Part shown: piece by piece, positions 1 to 6,737 of the stretch
How the letters are laid out: every line of letters starts with the position of its first letter
How positions within the stretch are numbered: the first letter of the stretch is position 1
NCBI GenBank assembly: GCA_002325785.1
Contig: DCSU01000154.1
Span: 1 to 11,009 of the forward strand
Direction of reading: 5' to 3'
Length of the DNA stretch: 11,009 nucleotides
Source: Bacteroidales bacterium UBA1458
GTDB lineage: Bacteria > Bacteroidota > Bacteroidia > Bacteroidales > VadinHA17
Position numbers and translations under genes: made by a program
The notes under the pieces: model-generated
The model's input: the letters and a program-made list of their open reading frames with translations, nothing else
The model's database searches: none
Told to the model about the DNA's origin: nothing

Positions 1-459
1 CTGGCTGAGATTGCCGTGGCCACAGCAAGAACCACGAAGGCTATAGTAGGCGTTGAGCCTAAAGTGGCCCTGCTCAGCTTCTCAACCATGGGCAGTGCGA
101 AACACCCGCTGATCGACAAGGTTGTGAGCGCCACGAAGATGGCAAAGGAGATGGCGCCGGAATTCATGTTCGAGGGTGAGCTTCAGGCTGACGCAGCCCT
201 GATTGAGGCTATTGGACAGAAAAAGGCTCCGGGAAGCAAGATAGCTGGCAAAGCAAATGTCCTGATATTCCCCAATCTTGAATGCGGAAATATTGCCTAT
301 AAACTTGTCGAGCGTCTTGCTCATGCACAGGCAATAGGCCCCGTTCTGCAGGGTATGGCAGCGCCGATAAACGACCTCTCAAGGGGATGCTCGGTGAGTG
401 ATATTATTAACGTAGTCGCCATAACTGCCAACCAGGCAGCCGGCATCACCAGACAATAA
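1..459 (+). CDS. pta: Phosphate acetyltransferase, C-terminal part (5' end outside window)
   Basis: This is the C-terminal half of phosphotransacetylase, which converts acetyl-CoA and phosphate to acetyl phosphate and CoA in the cytoplasm. The reading frame is open from base 1 (Leu-Ala-Glu-Ile-Ala-Val), so the gene begins upstream; the in-frame GTG at 16 is an internal Val codon, not the start. About 152 residues are visible, against roughly 330 for the short single-domain form of the family. Typical PTA_PTB motifs are present: LLSFSTMGSAKHP, the FEGELQADAA segment, NVLIFPNLECGNIAYKL, and PINDLSRGCSVSDIINVVAITA near the end. It ends with TAA 7 bp before ackA, the usual pta-ackA pairing, so the two are almost certainly co-transcribed. 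Family assignment is secure; substrate preference for acetyl-CoA rests on the ackA neighbour. Confidence 0.95.
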   Translation: MAEIAVATARTTKAIVGVEPKVALLSFSTMGSAKHPLIDKVVSATKMAKEMAPEFMFEGELQADAALIEAIGQKKAPGSKIAGKANVLIFPNLECGNIAYKLVERLAHAQAIGPVLQGMAAPINDLSRGCSVSDIINVVAITANQAAGITRQ

Positions 460-466
460 CCAGACA

Positions 467-1678
467 ATGACAATTCTTGTACTAAACTGCGGCAGTTCCT
501 CTATTAAGTATCAGCTGTTTAACATGTCAAACAATGCCGAGGTCCTGGCAAAAGGGCTCATTGAACGCATCGGCCTTACCGATGGCATCCTTACCCATAA
601 GCCAATAGGAAAGGACAATTACAAGGTGGTTCTTGACATACCTGACCATACCATTGGCATCAATATGGTCATGGAAGCTCTTGTCCATCCCGTCCACGGT
701 GTAATTAAGTCTATTGGCGAGATAACGGCTGTAGGTCACAGGGTGGCGCACGGCGGTGAAAACTTCAAGGAATCGGTCCTCATCGACAATGATGTCAAGC
801 GAAACATAGAGAATTGTGCCGAGCTGGCACCACTCCACAATCCCGCACACCTCAAGGGGATTTTGTCATGCGAAAAGCTCCTGCCGGGAATACCCCAGGT
901 AGCTGTCTTTGACACATCCTTCCATCAGACGATGCCGGACTATGCGTTCATGTACGCCATTCCTTACGAGTACTATGAGAAATACAGGATCCGCAAATAC
1001 GGATTCCACGGAACAAGTCACAGGTTCGTTGCTGAAAAAGCATGCAAGATGCTAAAAATGGATCTCTATAATTCAAAGATCATCACCTGCCACCTTGGTA
1101 ACGGAGCTTCAATAACCGCTATCGAGAACGGTAAATCGATAGACACCTCCATGGGATTTACCCCTGTCGATGGCCTGATCATGGGCACCCGCACCGGTGA
1201 GATCGATCCGGGAGTGCTGCTCTACCTGGCAGATAAAGAAGAACTTAGCGTCAGCGGCGTTAATAATATGATCAATAAGAAGAGCGGCATGGCCGGTATC
1301 TCGCAGCTTTCGTCGGACATGCGCGACCTGGAGATTGCGGCCAATGAGGGTAACCCAAAGGCCCTGCTTGCACTGAATATGTATGCCTACAAGATCAAGA
1401 AGTTCATTGGCGCCTATGTTGCTGCCCTGAACGGACTTGACCTGCTTATCTTCACGGCCGGGGTGGGTGAAAACGACTTCAACGCAAGGAAGCTGATCTG
1501 CACCGGCATGGAATACCTGGGAATTGATATAAACACCGAAATAAATCACGGCGTCAAGGGGAAAGACCTGGTAATCTCCAAACCCAATTCAAAAGTAAAG
1601 GTAATGGTGGTCACTACCGATGAGGAATTTGTGATTGCATCAGATACTAAAGCAATAGTTGAGAAACTACATCACTAA
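467..1678 (+). CDS. ackA: Acetate kinase
   Basis: Acetate kinase transfers the phosphate of acetyl phosphate to ADP, giving acetate and ATP, the energy-yielding last step of acetate fermentation. The 403-residue length is normal for the family. The ASKHA-fold motifs are intact: LNCGSSSIKY at 6-15 with Asn7, VGHRVAHGGE at 89-98 with the substrate Arg92, VFDTSFHQTMP at 147-157 with catalytic Asp149, FHGTSHR at 180-186, the nucleotide-binding HLGNGASITA at 209-218, GTRTGEIDPG at 240-249 with Arg242, FTAGVGEND at 329-337, and a C-terminal TDEE at 384-387 supplying the metal-binding Glu. The ATG at 467 gives the conserved MTILVLNCGSSS start. It lies 7 bp after pta and 12 bp before ptb, so it belongs to the same transcription unit. 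Nothing is truncated or missing. Confidence 0.97.
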   Translation: MTILVLNCGSSSIKYQLFNMSNNAEVLAKGLIERIGLTDGILTHKPIGKDNYKVVLDIPDHTIGINMVMEALVHPVHGVIKSIGEITAVGHRVAHGGENFKESVLIDNDVKRNIENCAELAPLHNPAHLKGILSCEKLLPGIPQVAVFDTSFHQTMPDYAFMYAIPYEYYEKYRIRKYGFHGTSHRFVAEKACKMLKMDLYNSKIITCHLGNGASITAIENGKSIDTSMGFTPVDGLIMGTRTGEIDPGVLLYLADKEELSVSGVNNMINKKSGMAGISQLSSDMRDLEIAANEGNPKALLALNMYAYKIKKFIGAYVAALNGLDLLIFTAGVGENDFNARKLICTGMEYLGIDINTEINHGVKGKDLVISKPNSKVKVMVVTTDEEFVIASDTKAIVEKLHH

Positions 1679-1690
1679 ATCCTTTATATC

Positions 1691-2599
1691 ATGGTCTTAA
1701 AGCACTTGTACGAACTGAAGGAACTGCTTGTTGACAAGCCCACCAGAAGGATGGTCCTTGCAGCAGCCCAGGACCACTATTCACTCACCTCAGCTATCAT
1801 GGCAGCCCGGGATGGTTTCATTGAACCTATACTTGTCGGCGACAAGGAGGCCGTGCAGAAAATTGCATCGGACCACAACCTTGACCTCAGCGGACTGCGG
1901 ATGATACATGAGCCTGATACTGATATGGCCGTGGAGATAGCCGTAAAAATGGTGCGTAGTAACCAGGCCGATATTCTGATGAAGGGCAAGGTGGGCACCT
2001 CCTCCCTGCTGAAGGCTGTGCTGAACAAGGAGTGGGGATTGAGGTCAGGTGCGCTTCTATCTCATTTTGCGATCTTCGAGATAGAGGCATACCACAAACT
2101 GATTGCAGTAACTGATGTGGCAATGAATATTGCACCCAACCTGCAGGATAAGATCTCCATTGTGAATAACTCCGTGGCATGCTTGAACAAATTAGGGATT
2201 GACATGCCCAAAGTGGCAGTGCTTGGTGCCGTGGAGATGGTTAGTGAGAATATGCAGGCCACCCTTGATGCAGCCCTGTTGTCGAAGATGAACCAGCGCG
2301 ACCAGATCAGGCATTGCCTCATTGACGGGCCCCTGGCCTTTGACAATGCCATCAGCCTCGAGAGCGCCATCCATAAAGGCATCAGGAGCGATGTGGCAGG
2401 CGATACCGACCTGTTGCTTATGCCTGACATTGAGGTTGGTAATGTACTCTACAAGTCGCTCGTCTTCTTCGCCCATGCCGGTGTGGCAGCAGTCATCCTG
2501 GGGGCAACGGCACCCATAGTGCTTACTTCACGCAGCGACTCCGATCAGGCTAAGTACTATAGCATACTCCTTGCCGCAGCAATCGCCAGACCCGACTGA
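1691..2599 (+). CDS. ptb: Phosphate butyryltransferase (first copy)
   Basis: Phosphotransbutyrylase exchanges CoA for phosphate on butyryl-CoA (and often isobutyryl-, isovaleryl- or valeryl-CoA), giving the acyl phosphate used by Buk. The 302-residue length matches the family. Conserved blocks are ADILMKGKVGTSSLLKAVL at 93-111, the AYHKLIAVTDVAMNIAP region at 133-149, IDGPLAFDNAIS at 211-222, the DTDLLLMPDIEVGNVLYKSL stretch at 238-257 and APIVLTSRSDS at 274-284, all typical of Ptb rather than Pta. The ATG at 1691 lies 12 bp after the ackA stop. The stop TGA is followed after a single base by the ATG of a second ptb-like gene, which implies translational coupling. Of the two copies, this one keeps the canonical motifs and is the better candidate for the active housekeeping enzyme. 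Confidence 0.93.
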   Translation: MVLKHLYELKELLVDKPTRRMVLAAAQDHYSLTSAIMAARDGFIEPILVGDKEAVQKIASDHNLDLSGLRMIHEPDTDMAVEIAVKMVRSNQADILMKGKVGTSSLLKAVLNKEWGLRSGALLSHFAIFEIEAYHKLIAVTDVAMNIAPNLQDKISIVNNSVACLNKLGIDMPKVAVLGAVEMVSENMQATLDAALLSKMNQRDQIRHCLIDGPLAFDNAISLESAIHKGIRSDVAGDTDLLLMPDIEVGNVLYKSLVFFAHAGVAAVILGATAPIVLTSRSDSDQAKYYSILLAAAIARPD

Positions 2600-2600
2600 G

Positions 2601-3503
2601 ATGATTACCAGCCTCGTACAGATGGCTGAAACCGTCAGGTCAGCCGGTAAGAAAAGGAGGATAGCAGTAGCCTGGGCACAGGATCCAAACACTGTTGGAG
2701 CTTTGTACAGAGCTGTAAGCGAGGGGTTTGTCGAGGCGCTGATGATCGGTCGGAGAGAACAGATACTCACAACCTGCAGGGAGACGGGTGCCGATCCGGG
2801 TCGATTTACAATAATTGAGACTGACAATGAAAAGGCCGCCGCAGAACTGGCTGTCCAAATGACCCGTTCCGGCGAGGCTGATATTGTCATGAAGGGCCTC
2901 GTGGGTACCGATAAGTTTCTGAGGGCGGTGATGGACAGGGAGAAGGGGCTTCTGCCTCCTAAGGCAGTTATGAGCTACGTCTGCGCCGTGGAGATACCGG
3001 CTTATCGTAAATTACTCTTTATCACCGATACTGCAGTCATTCCGTTCCCTGATCTCGATCAGAAGGTTGCCATGGCTGAGTATGCCATTGCGATGGCCCG
3101 CAGATTCGGCATCGAAAAGCCTTCGGTGGCGCTGATAGGAGCATCCGAGAAGGTAAGCAGCCACTTCCCGAATACGCTCGACTATTCTGTTATGTGCAAG
3201 ATGGCTGAGCGCGGACAGATATCGCCTTGCGTCATGGACGGACCCGTAGACCTCTTCCTGGCTTGTGATCCTTTGAGCGTGATGATCAAGGGAGTTGATA
3301 CCCCGCTGGCCGGAAATGCTGATATACTGCTCTTTCCGTCACTTGAGGCATGCAATCCGTTCTACAAGGGTCTGATGCTTTTCGGCGGGGGAGAGCTGGC
3401 CGGCATGATATGCGGTACCACCAAGCCTGTGGTGCTCATGTCAAGGAGTGAAAGCGAACTGTCAAAATACTATTGCGTGGCACTGGCATGCCTGATGGCA
3501 TAG
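2601..3503 (+). CDS. Phosphate butyryltransferase-like protein (second, diverged copy)
   Basis: A 300-residue member of the phosphate acetyl/butyryltransferase family, collinear with the preceding ptb over its whole length. By eye it is only moderately similar, best in ADIVMKGLVGTDKFLRAV at 93-110 and EIPAYRKLLFITDTA at 131-145. The frame is open upstream to a TTG at 2571, but the ATG at 2601, one base after the ptb stop, gives the normal family length and is chosen. Several motif positions differ from the first copy: DGPLAFDNA is replaced by DGPVDLFLA (213-221) and GNVLYKSL by CNPFYKGL (251-258), while VVLMSRSES at 277-285 is retained. Buk follows 17 bp later. It may act on a different acyl-CoA, act together with Ptb1, or have lost activity; the sequence does not decide. 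Family membership is firm, specific function is not. Confidence 0.85.
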   Translation: MITSLVQMAETVRSAGKKRRIAVAWAQDPNTVGALYRAVSEGFVEALMIGRREQILTTCRETGADPGRFTIIETDNEKAAAELAVQMTRSGEADIVMKGLVGTDKFLRAVMDREKGLLPPKAVMSYVCAVEIPAYRKLLFITDTAVIPFPDLDQKVAMAEYAIAMARRFGIEKPSVALIGASEKVSSHFPNTLDYSVMCKMAERGQISPCVMDGPVDLFLACDPLSVMIKGVDTPLAGNADILLFPSLEACNPFYKGLMLFGGGELAGMICGTTKPVVLMSRSESELSKYYCVALACLMA

Positions 3504-3520
3504 CCAATAAACTGAAAATC

Positions 3521-4600
3521 ATGAAGGAAAAACTAATACTGGCTGTTAATCCCGGCTCAACCAGCACCAAGTTTGCATTGTATGACGGCGACGAATTGCT
3601 GTTTGATAAGACACTGAGGCACACTGCACAGGAGCTTGAAGGCTTCCGGCGGGTGACTGATCAGCTGCCTTTCAGATACCAGGTGATAATGGAGGCTCTC
3701 CGGGCAGCTGGAACAGACCTTACGATGATCTCTGCCGTCGTGGGCAGGGGAGGACTGGTAAACCCGATAGAATCGGGTATCTATGAGGTTAATGAACTGA
3801 TGAATAGCCACCTTACAGAGGCTGTTAACGGAGAGCATGCCAGTAACCTGGGGGCATTGCTGGCAGATATGATGGTGGCTTCAATGCCCGTTGCAAAAGC
3901 TTATATAGTTGACCCCGTGGTTGTTGATGAGCTTGAGCCTGTAGCGCGACTCTCGGGGCACCCGCTTATAAGCCGGAGATCGATATTTCATGCCCTTAAT
4001 CAGAAAGCGGTGGCAAGGATTTATGCTGCCTCCCTGGGAAAGGAGTATGAGGATATGAACCTCGTGGTGGCACACATGGGCGGAGGGATCAGTGTAGGTG
4101 CACACCGGCACGGGAAAGTGGTGGATGTTAACAATGCCCTCAACGGCGACGGACCCTATTCGCCTGAGCGTAGCGGCGGACTGCCTGCAGCGCAGCTGGC
4201 TGAGCTATGCTTCAGCGGAAGGTACACTATGGCTGAGGTTAAGACCATGATTGCCGGCAAAGGTGGCATGGTGGCATACATGGGCACGAACAGTTTCCTG
4301 GATGTTTGCAACCGGGCCGATGAGGGCGATGAGCTGGCGACATTGGTAGTATCAGGATGCAGTTATCAGACAGCCAAGGAGATAGGAGCGATGTCGGCTG
4401 TGCTTGGCGGAGAAGTGGATGCCATTATTCTGACCGGAGGCATGGCCAATGATCCGGGTCATGTGGAAAGAATCAGGGTCATGGTGAAGAGTATAGCTCC
4501 TGTATTTGTTTATCCCGGCGAGGACGAGCTGAAGGCCTTGGCTTTTAACGGATTCCTTGCAGTCACCGGCCGGATTGTTGTCAAGGCATACAGGGGTTAG
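3521..4600 (+). CDS. buk: Butyrate kinase
   Basis: Butyrate kinase makes ATP from butyryl phosphate (or branched-chain acyl phosphates) and ADP, completing the route begun by Ptb. The frame is open from 3473, inside the previous gene, but the ATG at 3521 gives a 359-residue protein with the family's usual start, KLILAVNPGSTSTKFALYDG, and normal length. Other motifs are VVGRGGLVNPIESGIYEV at 73-90, GEHASNLGALLA at 104-115, the family-typical SGHPLISRRSIFHALNQKA at 145-163, the phosphate-binding VAHMGGGISVGAH at 183-195, NGDGPYSPERSGGLP at 208-222, KGGMVAYMGTN at 247-257, and ILTGGMAND at 303-311. It is the last gene of the five-gene cluster; its end faces a convergent dehydrogenase gene across an inverted repeat region that may stop transcription. 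Confidence 0.96.
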   Translation: MKEKLILAVNPGSTSTKFALYDGDELLFDKTLRHTAQELEGFRRVTDQLPFRYQVIMEALRAAGTDLTMISAVVGRGGLVNPIESGIYEVNELMNSHLTEAVNGEHASNLGALLADMMVASMPVAKAYIVDPVVVDELEPVARLSGHPLISRRSIFHALNQKAVARIYAASLGKEYEDMNLVVAHMGGGISVGAHRHGKVVDVNNALNGDGPYSPERSGGLPAAQLAELCFSGRYTMAEVKTMIAGKGGMVAYMGTNSFLDVCNRADEGDELATLVVSGCSYQTAKEIGAMSAVLGGEVDAIILTGGMANDPGHVERIRVMVKSIAPVFVYPGEDELKALAFNGFLAVTGRIVVKAYRG

Positions 4601-4620
4601 GAGTCGAAAGTCTCAAGGAT

Positions 4621-4680
4621 TTGCGATTTGCGATTTGCGATTTTTAATTAAATCGACAATCGACAATCGACAATCGAAAA
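4621..4680. repeat. Inverted arrays of 7-bp repeats at the buk/SDR convergent junction
   Basis: Three exact tandem copies of TTGCGAT (4621-4641) are followed by a short A/T-only stretch and then three exact copies of ATCGACA (4652-4672) plus a degenerate fourth, ATCGAAA. The reverse complement of the right unit is TGTCGAT, which shares the CGAT core with the left unit, so the two arrays are imperfect inverted copies that can pair in more than one register. The inner part forms a clean hairpin, CGATTT (4638-4643) against AAATCG (4650-4655). It sits between the 3' ends of two convergent genes. A bidirectional terminator or RNA-stabilising stem is the simplest role, but that is inferred. Confidence 0.85.
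4638..4655. terminator. Possible bidirectional terminator hairpin
   Basis: CGATTT pairs with AAATCG around a TTAATT loop, with T-rich DNA on one side and A-rich on the other. Lying 38 bp after buk and 43 bp before the end of the convergent dehydrogenase gene, it could end transcription from either side. The stem is short and AT-rich, so it would be weak by itself; pairing of the flanking heptamers would lengthen it. Confidence 0.35.
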
Positions 4681-4698
4681 TTCCATAGTGCTGCCTGC

Positions 4699-5394
4699 CT
4701 AAGGCACTGAAACCGCCACCGGCAGTATCTTCCCGTTGAAGTACTTATTCCCGTTGACCGCAAAGTCGGCAATGAACGCCCCCATATCTGAAGGAGTTAC
4801 CGGCGCTTTGTATCCCGGGAACGCCCGGCCTAACATCTCAGTCTGAACGGCACCCAGACAGAGACAATTGAACGATATACCCCTGTCGGCATACTCTGTT
4901 GCCAGGCATTCGGTAAGTATGGCAAGGGCGCCCTTTGCAGCACTGTAAAATGATAACCCTGAGAACTTGAGACTACCCTGGTAGCCGCCCATGCTTCCAA
5001 TGTTCACAACATGTGATCCCTTAATCATTAGCGGCAACAGACCAGCTGTCAGCATTGCGGCTGAGGTGAAATTAACAGACACCAGTGATGCAATATCCTC
5101 TTCACTGTGCTCCTCGAAAGGCTTGTTGACCAGGTAACCGGCATTGTTCAGCAGTATGTCAATACTTCCTGTCTCTTCGCTAAGCCTGTTTTTAAGCTCT
5201 CTGAGAGATGAACTGCCGCCGGTGATATCCAAAGCCACCGGTAGGATATTCCCGCCCCGGCATTCATCTGCAAGGCTCCTGAGCGACTCCGCGTTGCGGG
5301 CAACTGCATAAATCCTGTTCCGGGCTTCGCCGGCAAGCCTGAGGGCAACTTCCCGGCCGATGCCCGAGGATGCTCCTGTTATGACTATATTCAT
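4699..5394 (-). CDS. Short-chain dehydrogenase/reductase (SDR), classical type
   Basis: A 231-residue NAD(P)-dependent oxidoreductase of the classical SDR family, cytoplasmic, substrate unknown. The Rossmann glycine motif TGASSGIG is at residues 6-13, NNAG at 83-86, and the catalytic tetrad can be read as Asn108, Ser134 (in VNIGSMGG), Tyr150 and Lys154 (YSAAK). The Arg at 33, after the second beta strand in YAVARN, hints at NADP(H) preference. The loop after VNIGSMGG is slightly longer than usual. The start ATG at 5394 puts the glycine motif at the very N-terminus, as in most family members. It is transcribed away from the beta-barrel gene and towards buk. No neighbour suggests a specific substrate, and SDR names such as 3-oxoacyl-ACP reductase would be guesses. 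Confidence 0.9.
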   Translation of the reverse strand: MNIVITGASSGIGREVALRLAGEARNRIYAVARNAESLRSLADECRGGNILPVALDITGGSSSLRELKNRLSEETGSIDILLNNAGYLVNKPFEEHSEEDIASLVSVNFTSAAMLTAGLLPLMIKGSHVVNIGSMGGYQGSLKFSGLSFYSAAKGALAILTECLATEYADRGISFNCLCLGAVQTEMLGRAFPGYKAPVTPSDMGAFIADFAVNGNKYFNGKILPVAVSVP

Positions 5395-5458
5395 CTTATG
5401 ATCAGTATTTTAGTCTGTTTTTTAGCATTTTATCCGGGAACAACTACTGTAAATGTAC

Positions 5459-5466
5459 TAATTTTG
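5459..5466 (+). promoter_or_regulatory. Candidate Bacteroidota -7 box (TAATTTTG)
   Basis: An exact match to TAnnTTTG, the -7 element of Bacteroidota sigma-70-type (SigABfr) promoters, lies 38 bp before the ATG of the outer-membrane protein. I see no good TTG -33 element at the expected 19-21 bp upstream, so the call rests on the one box and its position. Confidence 0.45.
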
Positions 5467-5504
5467 ATTTTATTTGTACCCTCAAAATGAGGTGCCTCCA
5501 CAAA

Positions 5505-6071
5505 ATGAAGAAGAGCCTGATAATGATAGCCTGCCTGCTGCTAACCCTTGCAGCGGTTGCCCAGGAATATGGGACACGAGTACCTGAGGATAATCCCCCG
5601 GTAAAACAGCGTCTCTTTTTTGGCGGATCGTTCGGACTTCAGTTCGGAACTGTAACAAATATTGAAATATCCCCGCTGGTCGGGATATGGCTCCTGCCAA
5701 GAGTGGCAGTGGGCGCTGGACCGTCATTTCAGTACTATAAGGATCCTTACGGAAGCACTGTCATTTACGGCGGACGCACGATGCTCCAGATCACCCTGGT
5801 ACAAGACTTGAACAATATTATACCACTGGGGTTAAATACAGGGATATTTGTGCAGGGCGAATATGAGGCGCTGAGCCTTGAAAAGTCCTTCTTCACAACC
5901 ACACCGGAGAGTGAAGGTAGACTCTTTTACGGGAGCTTTCTTGCCGGTGCAGGATTATCCCAGCCAACAGGCAAAAGGTCGAGCATGAACATCACTTTCC
6001 TCTGGAGCGTGACAGGAAATGAATACGGAATTTATGACACCCCGGAGATCAGTATTGAGTTCTTTTTTTAA
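5505..6071 (+). CDS. Small secreted outer-membrane beta-barrel-like protein
   Basis: A 188-residue predicted exported protein of unknown function. The frame also has an ATG at 5487, but the ATG at 5505 gives a proper signal peptide: Lys2-Lys3, then a hydrophobic stretch SLIMIACLLLTLAAVA, with likely cleavage before Gln20, a type common in Bacteroidota. The mature part, about 169 residues, shows alternating hydrophobic and polar residues, many Gly and aromatic residues (for example FFGGSFGLQFG at 38-48, VAVGAGPSFQYY at 68-79, LFYGSFLAGAGLS at 140-152) and ends in ISIEFFF. A terminal Phe after alternating residues is the usual C-terminal beta-strand of an outer-membrane barrel, perhaps of 8 strands. 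No lipobox is seen. It lies upstream of the prolyl isomerase with 40 bp between them. I cannot name a ligand or role. Confidence 0.75.
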   Translation: MKKSLIMIACLLLTLAAVAQEYGTRVPEDNPPVKQRLFFGGSFGLQFGTVTNIEISPLVGIWLLPRVAVGAGPSFQYYKDPYGSTVIYGGRTMLQITLVQDLNNIIPLGLNTGIFVQGEYEALSLEKSFFTTTPESEGRLFYGSFLAGAGLSQPTGKRSSMNITFLWSVTGNEYGIYDTPEISIEFFF

Positions 6072-6085
6072 TTCATATAACATTG
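6055..6085 (+). promoter_or_regulatory. Possible promoter for the FKBP gene (TTG, 20 bp, TAACATTG)
   Basis: TTG at 6055-6057 and TAACATTG at 6078-6085, one mismatch from TAnnTTTG, are separated by 20 bp, the spacing expected for Bacteroidota promoters. The -33 part lies inside the end of the upstream gene. The region is AT-rich, so chance matches are likely. Confidence 0.3.
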
Positions 6086-6111
6086 ATAAATATATTAAAT
6101 ATAAAATAATT

Positions 6112-6651
6112 ATGAAACTTGAAAACGACAAATTTGTCTCACTTGTTTATACTCTTCACGAGGGTGACAAGGAGGGCAGGGTAATTGAAACTGTTGAGGA
6201 GGCTGCACCGATGAGTTTTGTCTTCGGCAATGGCAGATTGCTGCCTGGGTTTGAAGCAAACCTGGCTGGCCTTGAAGATGGAGCAGCATTTGATTTTCAC
6301 CTGGCAGCCGCTGACGCTTACGGTGAGGTACGCGAAGAGATGGTTATAAGCCTTCCCCGGAATATCTTTGAGGATGAGGGTGTGCTGCGCAGCGAGATCT
6401 GCTACGTGGGAAACAACGTCCCCATGATGGATTCACAGGGCAACAGGATGAACGGAATCGTTGTTGAGATAGGAGATGCCTTTGTCAAGATGGATTTTAA
6501 CCATCCGCTGGCTGGAACTGATCTTCATTTTTCAGGTCGGATTGTAGGTATCCGCGAGGCAACAGCTGAGGAGCTTGCCGTACCGGTGGCTTCAGGCGGT
6601 TGCTCATCCTGCGGCAGCCACAGCAGCGGTTGTGACGGTAACTGCGGCTGA
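6112..6651 (+). CDS. FKBP-type peptidyl-prolyl cis-trans isomerase, SlyD-like, with Cys-rich tail
   Basis: A 179-residue cytoplasmic prolyl isomerase/chaperone of the SlyD type. The ATG at 6112 is chosen over an in-frame ATG at 6019 within the previous gene, because it gives the family start MKLENDKFVSLVYTLHEGD. The FKBP half shows FGNGRLLPGFEANLAGLEDG at 38-57 and AAADAYGEV at 65-73; the insert-in-flap (IF) chaperone domain follows, about 75-125; the FKBP fold closes with DFNHPLAGTDLHFSGRIVGIREAT at 128-151. The last 18 residues carry Cys164, Cys167, Cys174, Cys178 and His170 in a Gly/Ser-rich tail, resembling the metal-binding tail of E. coli SlyD but shorter. There is no signal peptide. 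Its 3' end faces a transporter gene across an inverted heptamer array. Nickel delivery is known for SlyD in E. coli, but no nickel enzyme gene is visible here. Confidence 0.9.
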   Translation: MKLENDKFVSLVYTLHEGDKEGRVIETVEEAAPMSFVFGNGRLLPGFEANLAGLEDGAAFDFHLAAADAYGEVREEMVISLPRNIFEDEGVLRSEICYVGNNVPMMDSQGNRMNGIVVEIGDAFVKMDFNHPLAGTDLHFSGRIVGIREATAEELAVPVASGGCSSCGSHSSGCDGNCG

Positions 6652-6653
6652 TC

Positions 6654-6730
6654 TCAGTCCTCAGTCCTCAGTCTTCAGTCCACAGTCAATCAATAAGTTA
6701 ATGACTGCCGACTGAGGACTGCCGACTGAA
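6654..6730. repeat. Inverted arrays of 7-bp repeats at the FKBP/transporter convergent junction
   Basis: The left array has five 7-bp units: TCAGTCC, TCAGTCC, TCAGTCT, TCAGTCC and ACAGTCA (6654-6688). After a 14-bp AT-rich spacer (6689-6702) the right array has four units: GACTGCC, GACTGAG, GACTGCC and GACTGAA (6703-6730). The CAGTC core of the left units is complementary to the GACTG core of the right units, so the arrays are inverted and can pair in several registers to make an imperfect long stem. It begins 3 bp after the FKBP stop and ends 8 bp before the end of the convergent transporter gene. A bidirectional terminator is plausible but there is no clear U-tract. Confidence 0.85.
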
Positions 6731-6737
6731 CTACTGC

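Noticed and set aside
16..18. GTG at 16 as the start of a complete short gene
   Set aside because: The frame is open to the window edge and the product is clearly only the C-terminal part of Pta.
1109..1549. 146-codon minus-strand frame inside ackA
   Set aside because: It is fully antisense to a gene with intact family motifs and shows no domain of its own.
4621..4680. Heptamer array as an insertion-sequence end or replication-origin iteron set
   Set aside because: No transposase, target duplication, rep gene or DnaA-box cluster is nearby, and a second array of the same design sits at another convergent junction.
5450..5457. Minus-strand TACATTTA as the promoter of the SDR gene
   Set aside because: It has one mismatch from TAnnTTTG and no suitably spaced -33 element, so it is too weak to list.
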